Shown: piece after piece, positions 23,009 to 32,653 of the stretch
Numbering within the stretch: position 1 is the first letter of the stretch
Layout: each line of letters begins with the position of its first letter
Assembly: GCA_029945375.1 (NCBI GenBank)
Contig: CM057058.1
Coordinates: 2,418,001 to 2,482,000 of the forward strand
Direction: 5' to 3'
Source of the DNA: Agaricus subrufescens
Taxonomy: Eukaryota; Basidiomycota; Agaricomycetes; Agaricales; Agaricaceae
DNA length: 64,000 nucleotides
Program-made: the position numbers and the translations under genes
Notes under the pieces: generated by a model
Databases searched by the model: none
What the model was told of the DNA's origin: nothing
Seen by the model: the letters and a program-made list of their open reading frames with translations, nothing else

Positions 23009-23088
23009 AGGCCCTGCCAGGATTCGAACCTGGGTTTCAAGAAATCGTAGGTCAGAATCTTGAGTGATAACCACTACACTACGGGGCC
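23009..23088 (-). tRNA. tRNA-Gln (CUG) with 8-nt intron
   Basis: Read on the minus strand, G1 lies at 23088. The D arm is GTAGTGTAGTGGTTATCAC, close to fungal tRNA-Gln. The anticodon stem CAAGA pairs with TCTTG, and the anticodon CTG is at 23055-23053 after TT. Eight bases follow A37 before the stem closes, a canonical intron position. The T arm is CCAGG TTCGAAT CCTGG. The acceptor stem GGCCCCG/CAGGGCC pairs except C6 with A67. The discriminator base is T. Boxes A and B (TAGTGTAGTGG, GGTTCGAATCC) are present. The mismatch is odd and could be tolerated or indicate decay. Confidence 0.88.
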
Positions 23089-23211
23089 AATCCACAGGTA
23101 TTCCCTGTCTGCATCATATATACATCAGGAATCAAAAGTGTCATGACTCGATCACCTTATGATCAATAAATTGCAAGGGTTCAATATTCGGTTATCAAAA
23201 TTTCTGCAAGG

Positions 23212-25826
23212 ATGTCCGCATTCCTGCCCCTACTAAACCCCTCTGACGTCGCATTGTTCGACGTCTTGGACCGCCTAGGCCCTATCATCATCCATCCTGA
23301 TCAATCCAACTCATTGCCTACCGCCCACCATCCAATCTTACTCCTAGATCAACAAACATCAGTTAGTTCTGCCGATGTCATAGACTGGCTCGATGCTGGA
23401 GCAGAAAAAGTTATCATCCCACTCTCCTTGGCCACTGACATAATCAACACCATTCCTGCAGACCGCCTCATTCTTCTCTTGGATGTTGGAAGTGTCAGCG
23501 CCGTATCAGACAGGATTCGCAACGGCGTTTCTGGGGTGGTACTGAAAACCCCTACAGTCGACACCGACCTCATCTCTTCCATATCCACCTTCTTCTCGGA
23601 TTCGTCTATCTACCTCCTATCCGATTCTCCTGCTTCAATTCAAGCCATCCGCGCCGTATCAAGAGTCGGAGCGACTCTCATAATCCCCAGTTCAGATCTC
23701 ACTCTACAGCCAACCTCCAAAACACAACTCAACATTGCAGACGCCGTCCTTTCAATCGTCACATCAGACAGACCCGACAATCTTTTCCCAACAGTCGTTT
23801 CCGACCAGACCGGTAAAACCTTGGGTCTCGTCTACTCTTCCGTTGATTCAGTAAGAGAGAGTATCACAACAGGGGTGGGGGTCTACCATTCTCGGAAACA
23901 CGGCCTTTGGCGTAAAGGCGAAACTTCAGGTGCTACTCAAGATATCATCAGTATCCGTCTCGATTGCGATTGCGATTGCCTGGAGTATCGCGTAGTGCAG
24001 CACGGTGCTGGTTTTTGCCACCTAAATCGCCTATCATGCTTTGGCCCCATAGATGGGTTAACAGCCCTCGAACGCACCTTGAAATCTCGCTTAGAAAGCG
24101 CGCCAGAAGGTTCATATACCAAACGTCTATTTGATGACCAAGAGCTGCTCCGGTCTAAAATCATGGAGGAAGCAGACGAACTTTGCCGTGCCACCGAGCC
24201 AGAAGACGTCGCGTTCGAGGCCGCAGACCTCATCTACTTCGCCCTCACGAAATGTATTGCTGCAGGTGTCAGCATTGCAGACATCGAAAGCTCACTGGAC
24301 AAAAAGGCAAAGAAGGTTTCCCGACGTCCCGGAAATGCAAAACCCCAGTGGTCAAAGACATCCGCTCCATCCAAGGATACTCCCACATCTGAAGATGATC
24401 CGATTCGCATGCGCACGTTTGACTTATCCTCCGTGGCTCCCAACCAACGTGCAGAACTTTTCCGCAGACCAGTCCTCAAATCAGAAGAGATGATCAACAA
24501 AGTTAAGCCAATCGTAAACCAAGTCCGTAACGACGGAGATAAAGCACTACTCGAGTTAACCGCCAAATTCGATAAAGCTCAACTTACATCCACCGTCATC
24601 CTCCCGCCCTTCTCCCCCGAATCAATGCAGATAGACGAAGAAGTACGTCAATCGATCGATATTGCATACGCCAACATCCGTAAGTTCCATGAAGCCCAGA
24701 TTGATCGGTCAACACTCGTAGTGGAAACAATGCCAGGCGTCGTTTGCTCGCGTTTCGCTCGACCCATCGCTCGTGTTGGTCTTTACGTGCCTGGTGGAAC
24801 AGCCATCCTTCCCTCCACCGCCTTAATGCTTGGCGTCCCAGCACAGGTTGCCGGATGCAAAGAAATCGTGTTGGCCACTCCTCCACGCCCCGACGGCAGT
24901 ATTTCTCCAGAAGTCATGTATGTTGCCAAATTGGTCGGTGCATCAGCTATTTTAAAAGCTGGCGGTGCACAAGCCGTAGCAGCTATGGCATATGGCACTG
25001 AAACAGTACCAAAAGTAGACAAGATTTTTGGCCCTGGAAATCAGTGGGTCACCGCAGCAAAAATGTTGGTCCAGAATGATACCGATGCCCTTGTATCTAT
25101 CGATATGCCTGCAGGCCCATCCGAAGTTTTGGTAAGTTTCCTTTCTTCTTTACTATTTTCATTCATAGCTGAAACAAATAACTTAAAGGTAATCGCCGAC
25201 TCAACTGCAAACCCAGCATTCGTAGCAGCAGACCTCCTGTCTCAGGCAGAGCACGGGGTAGATTCACAAGTCGTCCTTGTCGCTGTCCATCTAACCGCCG
25301 AACATCTGGCTTCGATCGAGGCAGAGGTCGATCAGCAGGCTCATGCTCTAGATCGGGTCGATATTCTTCGGCAATCGATATCGAAGAGCATTATTGTCAA
25401 GGTTTCAAGTGTTCAGGAGGCGATCGAGTTCTCCAACGACTACGCTCCGGAGCACCTCATTCTTCACCTCGAGAATGCACCGGAAAAGGTAGAGTTTATT
25501 CAAAACGCCGGAAGCGTGTTTGTGGGGCCTCATACTCCGGAGAGGTGAACAATTCACCTGTTGCTGTGTATGACAATTTTAGCTAAAGCACAGTCCATAG
25601 CTGTGGCGACTACGCGTCTGGCACAAACCACACTTTGCCCACCAATGGATATGCGAGACAGTTCAGTGGCGTTAACACGCAAGCATACCAGAAACACATC
25701 ACTTCACAAGAAATCACTGCCTCTGGTCTTAAAGGACTTGGTCCGACTGTGGTTACGCTTGCAGAATGCGAAGGGCTTCAAGCTCATGCGAATGCTGTTC
25801 GCGTTCGCCTGAAACTATCCCAATGA
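23212..25826 (+). CDS. HIS4: Trifunctional histidine biosynthesis protein (PRA-CH, PR-ATP pyrophosphatase, histidinol dehydrogenase)
   Basis: There are three exons; introns at 25132-25188 (57 nt, in frame) and 25545-25600 give 833 aa. Residues 1-210 are the fungal N-terminal domain. The HisI part has GLVYSSVDSVRESITTGVGV, HSRKHGLWRKGETSG and LDCDCDCLEYRVVQHG (zinc cysteines). The HisE part has GSYTKRLFDDQELLRSKIME and EEADELCRA. From about residue 400 comes histidinol dehydrogenase: VGLYVPGGTAILPSTALM, AGGAQAVAAMAYGTE, DKIFGPGNQWVTAAK, MPAGPSEVLV, LLSQAEHG and, after the last intron, CGDYASGTNHTLPTNG. It catalyses steps 2, 3, 9 and 10 of histidine synthesis. All catalytic signatures are intact. 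The start lies 123 bp from the 5' end of the divergent tRNA gene. Confidence 0.98.
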
Positions 25827-25963
25827 GATGCTACTAGATCCGATCATAGATAGGAAGTGAAGTATAAATGTATCTATTAGAGTTTAAAAATCTAGAATGC
25901 AAGTAAGTGCAAAGAAAGCATCCACGAGGTATTCCCCTGAAACCAATTGCTGACGGAAAGATT

Positions 25964-27389
25964 CTAATTCGTGCGGTAGAGAGCACGTTTTGCAACCTTG
26001 ACAATCAAAGGGGTATCAGGGAAGGCTAGGCTCTCGAGATTTGTTGCATACTAGAGGAGAGAAAGTCAGTCGATGATTTGAGAAAAAGTAGACAACGCTT
26101 ACGGGTGTTGGAACATCAGCACCAGTGACACGTTCCACAGGAGCATCGAGGTAATCAAAGGCTTCACTTTCGATGATCTGGGCACAGATCTCACTGCCGA
26201 CACCGAAGGCGGGGAAACCACCCTCTACAATGAGGAGCCTAAAAGAAGAGGTTGTCCAGATAGATACAAGCGCAATGACAATAAGCCTTACCTATTGGTT
26301 TTCTTAACAGATTTTTTGATTGTATCAATGTCAAGAGGGCGTATGCTGCGAAGGTTGATAACCTCAGCCTTGATGCCCTCCTTGGCCAAGGCGTCAGCAG
26401 CCTCTAGACTGTGTGTAACCATTTTGCTGTGAGCAACGATAGTGACGTCACCGCCTTCTCGTTCTACCTTGGCTTTTCCGATCGGAAGTAGGAAGTTGTC
26501 TCCCATGGCTTCTTGGGACATGGGAAAGGGAACACCATACATCATTTCATTCTCAAGGAAGACAACAGGGTTGGGATCCCGGATAGCTGACTAGAATAGG
26601 CAATTGAGAAATTTGGCATCTGCGGCGTAAATATAGTACACAGACCTTGAGGAGACCTTTGCAGTCCTCAGCGCTCCAAGGGCTGACGACTTTGAGGCCG
26701 GGGATAGAGCCGTACCATGCAGAATAGTCCTGCGAGTGCTGTGCAGCCACACCGGCAGCAGCGCCATTGGGGCCACGGAAAACGACGGGACAGGGGACGT
26801 TACCACCCGACATGTAATATGTCTTGCCGGCAGAGTTGACGATGTGATCAATTCCCTGCATGGCAAAGTTGAAGGTCATGAACTCGCAGCTATCGAACAC
26901 GTCAAATCAAGCGAGTTGAGCTTGGCTAGGTCGGACATACATGGGGCGAAGACCCTGGAGCGCGGCACCGACGGCAAGGCCAGCGAAGCCCATTTCCGTA
27001 ATTGGAGTATCGACGACGCGTTTTTCGCCGAACTTGTCCATAAGGCCTTTTGTGACCTGGGCTGTGTTAAGCGATTTTTGAAATACCGAATGCAGGCTGT
27101 CAAAGGCACCTTGTATGCACCGTTGTAGCGTGCAACCTCCTCACCGAGGATGAAGACTTTTTCGTCGCGAATCATTTCTTCCTCCATGGCCATGTTGAGT
27201 GCCTCGCGGACCGTCATCTGGGAGGTGTAAGCGGCCGGAGCGGAAAAACAGCAAGGAAGGACGGACCGAGTGTTCTGAATCCACCGTGGCATAGGAGCGG
27301 AAGGCCAGAGGGGCGCGGCGGGCGAGGAGTGAGGGAGAGGGTCTGCGGAGAGAAGAGGCGAGGCGGGGGGATACGAGGCGGGAAAGCAT
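25964..27389 (-). CDS. PDB1: Pyruvate dehydrogenase E1 component beta subunit, mitochondrial
   Basis: The start [20 protein letters not shown] is an Arg/Ser-rich mitochondrial presequence ending near [12 protein letters not shown]. After an intron come [35 protein letters not shown] and [20 protein letters not shown]. The core continues [56 protein letters not shown] and [17 protein letters not shown]. The C-terminal domain has [18 protein letters not shown] and [14 protein letters not shown], and ends AKRALYRTN. It pairs with E1 alpha to decarboxylate pyruvate. The length and motifs are normal, and several introns of about 50 nt occur. Its start codon lies only 57 bp from the divergent dehydrogenase gene. 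Confidence 0.97.
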
Positions 27390-27446
27390 GGTCAGAGGTC
27401 AAGTCGGAAGACGGTCACAGCGTGCGGGTGACGGTCACGGCTAGGC

Positions 27447-28416
27447 ATGGATCAGCCCACAATTCTCGTCACCGGTGCGTCCAGGTGCGCCTCGTGCTGG
27501 CCCTGGCCCTTGCGGCGGTGTGCTCACTCCAGCCAGGGGCATTGGCCTCGCAGTCGCCCACATCCTCGGCACGGCTCTCCGCGCAAACGTCGTCGCGCTC
27601 TCGAGATCCTCCTCCCCCGATCTCGACGCCATCAAGTCCCCCTCTCTCCTTCACATCCCATGTGACATGTTCGTTAATCGAGTGCAATCTACTGTTCCCG
27701 ATCTCTCATCCGTCCCGTAGCACCGACGAACAGGCCCTCAACTCGGCTGTCGCAACCGCCATCACCACCTACGGCCGGATCGACGGTCTCGTTCTCAATG
27801 CAGGCACCGTCGATCCCATGGGCCCCATAGGAAATGACATCCCCCTATCGGCTTGGAAAACAGCTTTCGATCTCAACTTTTTCTCTCTTATCATTGCAAT
27901 AAAGGCTACACTTCCCCATTTGCGCAAAAGTCCAATCGGCGGTAAAATCGTCTTTATTAGCTCTGGTGCAGCTGTCGGCAGCTACGCTGGCTGGGGCCCT
28001 TATAACACGGCCAAGGCAGCCATGAACTCTCTCTGCAGGTAATTCTGCCCATCGCAGTAAATATCGTCCATTTTCAATACCGCTGCAGAACATTGGCAAG
28101 TGAAGAGCCTGAGATCATCTCGGTCGCTCTCCGACCGGGAATGGTAGACACAGGGGCAAGTATTCTTCACTTTTCCACCACCATAGCTCTGACTCTGCGG
28201 CTGTAGATGCAAGAAGCAATAAGGCAGAACGGTGCCGCCGTTCTCCCGAAAGCCTCGCATGAAAGATTCGTGCGTGCCCATGCGGAAGGAAAGCTCGTAA
28301 AACCCGAAGACTGTGGCCATGTGATCGCTGCTCTGGCTTTGCGCGCAACACCAGAGCTGAGTGGTACTTTCGTCTCCTGGGATTCCGAGGAATGCTTGCC
28401 ATACAGGCGACAATGA
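27447..28416 (+). CDS. Short-chain dehydrogenase/reductase, copy 1
   Basis: Five exons give about 245 aa. MDQPTILVTGASR joins GIGLAVAHILG, the TGxxxGxG NAD(P) site. Next are LRANVVALSRSSSPDLDAIK, HIPCD joined to ITDEQALNSAV, and DGLVLNAGTVDPMGPIG. The catalytic part has KIVFISSGAAVGS and YNTAKAAMNSLCR with the Ser, Tyr and Lys triad intact, followed by TLASEEPEIISVALRPGMVDTG and MQEAIRQNGAA. The family (sepiapterin reductase or yeast YIR035C-like) reduces small carbonyl substrates; the substrate is unknown. The last intron (28156-28206) begins GC instead of GT. The gene shares a 57-bp head-to-head spacer with PDB1. Its tandem paralogue is at 29905. Confidence 0.9.
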
Positions 28417-28613
28417 TGAGTCTTATTGACTACTTACGCTGCACCATAAACTGCTGACGCTTTCGGCGTACAATATGGAGTACTGTTATGACATTCCTGT
28501 TACTTAACAAGATACTCAAATGTGCTTCTTCTTACTCTTCTGCTACCTTCTTGACCTTAGGAAACTATCCGCGTACATGGCGATCCGGTAAGGTGTAAGA
28601 GTACTCTCGGCAA

Positions 28614-29700
28614 ATTCCTGGCTTCATTCACATCCGACATCATTTCCTTCCCCGGACCTTGACAAAACCGATAATTGCTAATTCCGGTTGGCAGACGGCT
28701 GAAGAGAATTTGCCCTCAACACCAGATTTCAACATCAGTACTATGGACTAGACAGGCACCTGACTTACACAGTCTCTGGATCGCCTCCGGGCTGTGAAGT
28801 AGAATACGCCCTTGGCATATGGTCAGGTCCCTTCTCGTCCCTGTCTTATCGAGGTACAATTTCCTCATTCATGGCCGGCTTGTCAAACCTTCTCATATCA
28901 AGCTAAGGGCAAACCTACAACTGATCGTAGGAGGGTCTAGAGCCTCCCTCGACCATGATCCCGTTAGCCGATATCGTCTCCGGTTCTTCTCATCAGAACA
29001 CCAGCTGCGCCCATTACCAGGAGCAATTAGTTCAGACAGTGGTGCCATATATTGCATGAACGCCGTGCACTCATCCATGTAGAAGAGGATTGTGATCATC
29101 TCAAGGGATCACAGAACCTCATGCGCCATAATTACAGAAGGGGTTCACTCCCCACCCCTCTCAGAGGATTCTCAGAGGAATACACTTGGGGTCTGTCATC
29201 TTCCTTTTCCTTTTTACATCCCATCATTAGACTCAGCCCAGAGCTAGCTTCCTTCTTGTGCTCATGTTTTACCTTCTCTTTCCAGTTCTGCATGCGTCAC
29301 ACCACGCTAGATTTTTCACTTTTATGTTACACACGGTTTCTTGGTCCTAAATCTGTACAACTCGAATTCTTGAATATATATATTTATTTGGATACTCTCG
29401 GTAATGTACCGCGGGCTATGTTCAAGCGTCGCGTAATGAACCCAAATCCAAAAACGAAAGCTGTCGTCTTTCTACACAGAAATCACGTACCGTCCTCCGC
29501 TCCCTTGCATCATCCCACTCTCAGCATACCCACGAAGTAAGACTTGAAGTATGGCATTCGGGATGTCCTTCTTTATTAACACGTTACCTACGACGGCCAG
29601 TGCAGAAGCGTTAAGCACAACCTGAGAACTACTGTAGTGCAGATATTCAAGACGAGAAATCTTTGTTCATTGTGCACAACTATGTGAAGCTTGAGGTGAC
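28614..29700 (+). pseudogene. Decayed amidohydrolase, copy 1
   Basis: This is the counterpart of the intact gene at 31100. The start codon is changed (ATT for ATG at 28614). The metal motif IDIHHHF has become IHIRHHF. One C is missing in the C-run that follows, giving a frameshift. The part after about 28745 is replaced by 700 bp of unrelated sequence. Similarity resumes at 29445-29550 (AAAGCTGTCGTCTTTCTAC; CATCCCACTCTCAGCATACC), then jumps over one exon to 29569-29690 (TTTATTAACACGTTACC, GTGCAGATATTCAAGACGAG). It cannot make an enzyme. I describe the breaks only as seen against the neighbour copy. Confidence 0.85.
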
Positions 29701-29884
29701 AGTCGCTTTTTTTGTCCTCTGGTGGAGATATTAAACATTTGACGACAAGGCTAATATGGGGGGGTCGGATTCTGCCATCGGCTATCACTGTGATCTGCTC
29801 GCGGGGGAGAAAAGAATGGAGGGGTCTCTCCAGGGTCCTCCAATAGCTTGATAGTCTCCTTTTTTCTCTTTTGTACTAGTCTTA

Positions 29885-32280
29885 GGTGACGGTAACGATA
29901 AGGCATGGATCAGCCCACTGTTCTCGTTACCGGTGCGTCTAGGTGCGCCTCGTGTTGACTCTGTCCCTTGCGGAGTTTATGCTCACGGCTAGTTAGGGGT
30001 GTTGGGCTCGCGGTTGCCCGTCTCCTCATCACAAGACTCGGCGCAAATGTAGTCGCCCTTTCGAGATCATCCTCACCCGATCTAGACGCCATTAAGTCTT
30101 CCTCTCTTCTTCACATCCCATGTGACATGTTCGTTAATATTCAATCTGGTCCCTGTCGCTGTCGATCTCTCATCCGTCCCGTAGTGCCGACGAACAAGCT
30201 CTAAATTCGGCTGTCGCAACCGCCATTACTACTTATGGCCGTATTGACGGCCTCGTCCTCAGTGCAGGCACCGTCGATCCCATGGGCCTCATAGGAGATG
30301 ACGTTCCTCTAATGGCGTGGAAAACAGCTTTCGATATCAACTTCTTCTCCCTCGTCACTGCAGTAAAGGCTACACTTCCCCATTTGCGCAAAAGTCCAAT
30401 CGGCGGTAAAATCATCTTTATAAGTTCTGCGGCTGCTGTCAACGGCTACCCTGGCTGGGGCCCTTACAACACGTCCAAGGCAGCTATGAACTCTCTCTGC
30501 AGGTAATTCCTGCCCATCGCCGTTGAAAGTTGTCCATTTTTTCAATTAGAACTTTCGCTGCAGAACATTGGCAGCAGAAGAACCCGAGATCGTCTCGATC
30601 GCCCTCGGTCCAGGAATGGTAGACACAGGGGCAAGTATTCCTCGTCTCTCCAATCACAATTGCTCTGACTACGCGGCTGTAGTTGCAAGAAGCAATAAGG
30701 CAGAGTGGTGCCGCCGTTCTCCCGAAAGCCTTTCATGAAGGATTCATCCGTGCCCATGCGGAAGGGTTGCTTGTAAAGCCTGAAGATTGTGGCCATGTGA
30801 TCGCTACTCTCGCTTTGCGTGCAGCACCAGAATTGAGTGGTACATTCGTCTCCTGGGATGACGAAGAATGCTTGCCATATAGGCAATGATGATGGGAGCT
30901 GTTCACCATCCACGCAGCATCATAACTGCTAACGCTTTTGGCGTACAATATGGAGTACTGTTATGGCATTGCTGTTACTTAGCAAGATACTCAAACATGC
31001 TTCTTCCTACTCTTCTGCTACCTTCTCGCCGTTAGGAGACTATTCACGTGCGTGGCGATCCGGTAAAGTATAAAAGTGCTCTCGGCAAGGTCTCTGATCA
31101 TGCCTGGCTTCATTGACATCCACCATCATTTCTTTCCCCCGGACCTTGACAAAGCCAAGGCCTCCGCAAGCTCCGGTTGGCAGACACCAGAGGAGAATCT
31201 GCCCTGGACCCCAGATCTTAGCATTAATGTTATGAACTCTATGGATATCCAAGCCTCCATTCTTTCTTTTCCTGCATTTCCATTTGGCGAGATTAGTTCC
31301 GAAAATAGAGCTCTCGCCCGAAGTAAGAATGACTATGTAGCTGGCATATGCCGTCAATACCCCTCGAGATTTGGATTCTTTGCCACTTTACCATTCTTGG
31401 ATGATATTCAAGGTACTCGCTGATCAGCGTCAATTTTGGCTTGGTTGAATCTATAGCCTGTTCCTGATCATAGGTGTCCTGAGCGAGATAGCATATGCTT
31501 TTGATCAAATTGGTGCAGACGGAATCGCAATATCTTCCTCTTATGGGGAAGGCGCATCTTCGAGTGGGTTTTTCGTTGCTTACAAGAATGCATGATCATT
31601 GTCGAGATACCTTACTAGGCTATATCGGTGATCCAAAATATGAACCCATTTGGGCTGAGCTCAACCAACGCAAGGCTGTCGTCTTTTTACATGGAAATCA
31701 AATACCTTCTTCGGTTCCCTGGCCTCATCCCACTCTCGGCATACCCGTATGCGAAGTAAGACCCTCTCACGGGGAACAATAACACACTTACCCATTATAT
31801 CTCCAGGTTCCAAATGAGACTTTCAAAGCAGCCGCACATTTAGTCGTAACAGGCCGTAAACGTCAATATCCAGATGTCAAGATCATCTTAGCGCATTTAG
31901 GCGGTAGCACGCCCTTCTTGGCTCCTCGTGTAGCCGTTCTTTCTCGGCATATGGGGTGTCAACTCACAACAGAGGAAATCCTTGAGGATTTCTCGACTTT
32001 TTACTATGACACTGCTCTTAGTGCTTGGGGTCCCAATCTAGTTGCTTTGGATAGCTTTGTTCCTGAGAGCCAGATTCTTTTCGGTACTGACTTTCCCGGT
32101 AAGTAGATCATTGGGGTTTTTTCCCCCTTCTTTATTGACACGTTACCCCGGATAGCGGTCAGTGCAAAGATGTTAAGCTGGTATACTCAACAACTTGAGA
32201 GCCATTACGGTGCAGATGTTCAAGATGAGAAGTTTTTGTCAGTTGTGCGCAATAATGCTCTGGAGATATTTCCTCGTCTT
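29885..32280 (+). repeat. Tandem duplication unit 2 (SDR plus amidohydrolase)
   Basis: This is the second unit of the direct duplication described at 27426. Both genes in this unit read through without breaks. The left edge falls in GGTGACGGT, shared with the PDB1/SDR spacer at 27427. Confidence 0.88.
29905..30889 (+). CDS. Short-chain dehydrogenase/reductase, copy 2
   Basis: The exon layout is the same as in copy 1. MDQPTVLVTGASR joins GVGLAVARLLITRLGANVV, then DLDAIKSSSLLHIPCD joins IADEQALNSAV. DGLVLSAGTVDPMGLIG, KIIFISSAAAVNGYPG and YNTSKAAMNSLCR keep the Ser-Tyr-Lys triad. TLAAEEPEIVSIALGPGMVDTG is joined across a GC-donor intron (30631-30682) to LQEAIRQSGAAVLPKA. The protein ends at 30889 with DEECLPYRQ. 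Changes from copy 1 are mostly conservative, suggesting that both are under selection. Copy 2 lacks the PDB1 promoter neighbourhood, so its expression may differ. It lies 210 bp upstream of the intact amidohydrolase and may work with it; that is inference. Confidence 0.9.
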
Positions 32281-32337
32281 CATCAACGTATCTCATCTTC
32301 AAATAGCTCAAAAGAAAAGCCGCCGCAAGAGTTGTGA
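31100..32337 (+). CDS. Amidohydrolase family protein, aromatic-acid decarboxylase-like
   Basis: Five exons read through from MPGFIDIHHHFFPPDLDKAK to SKEKPPQEL. IDIHHH is the HxH metal site of the amidohydrolase-2 family. Joined exons give LPFLDDIQGVLSEIAYAFDQ, DGIAISSSYGEGASS, GYIGDPKYEPIWAELNQRK and VVFLHGNQIPSSVPWPHPTL. After VCE|VPNETFKAAAHLVVTGRK comes KIILAHLGGSTPFLAPRVAV, with a metal or catalytic His, and then DSFVPESQILFGTDFP, the late Asp. This set is typical of 6-methylsalicylate or gamma-resorcylate decarboxylase relatives that use a zinc ion. The substrate is unknown. The gene forms a unit with the SDR upstream; the matching copy in unit 1 is a pseudogene. Confidence 0.87.
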
Positions 32338-32653
32338 GGTTCAAACTATATATATATTGAAACAATTACTATTAGTTACTATGCATATATTAGGCCTATT
32401 TCCTTTGTAGCGTAAGAAGTCGTGCGGATCTCGTAAATAATATCGTAAATAATCATGGAAGAATTAGAAAAGTGATGATCGTAAGGTATGAATATGCAAT
32501 GAAAAACCGAATCTGTATGAATAAATCCAACAAAAAATACACTGTGGCATGGCATAAGTCGTGTCGTGTGTGGTGATATCATTATTGCTTCGCTGTCAGC
32601 CCTTGAACTGGAAGCGTTGATTTGCAAAATATGTGTTTCGAGCCAAGAGGAAT
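32338..32653. other. Convergent 3' intergenic region
   Basis: This 316-bp AT-rich stretch lies between convergent stops of the amidohydrolase and alpha/beta hydrolase genes. No feature is recognised. Confidence 0.5.

Larger units (their letters stand above)
27426..29700 (+). repeat. Tandem duplication unit 1 (SDR plus amidohydrolase)
   Basis: Sequence from just before the first SDR start to about 29700 is matched piecewise by 29885-32280 in the same order and direction. Exons, introns and the spacer after the SDR gene (for example CGTACAATATGGAGTACTG at 28468 and 30940) are all recognisable in both. The region 28745-29444 of this unit has no clear match in unit 2. Sequence around exon 4 of the second amidohydrolase (31800-32130) is missing here. 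Confidence 0.88.
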
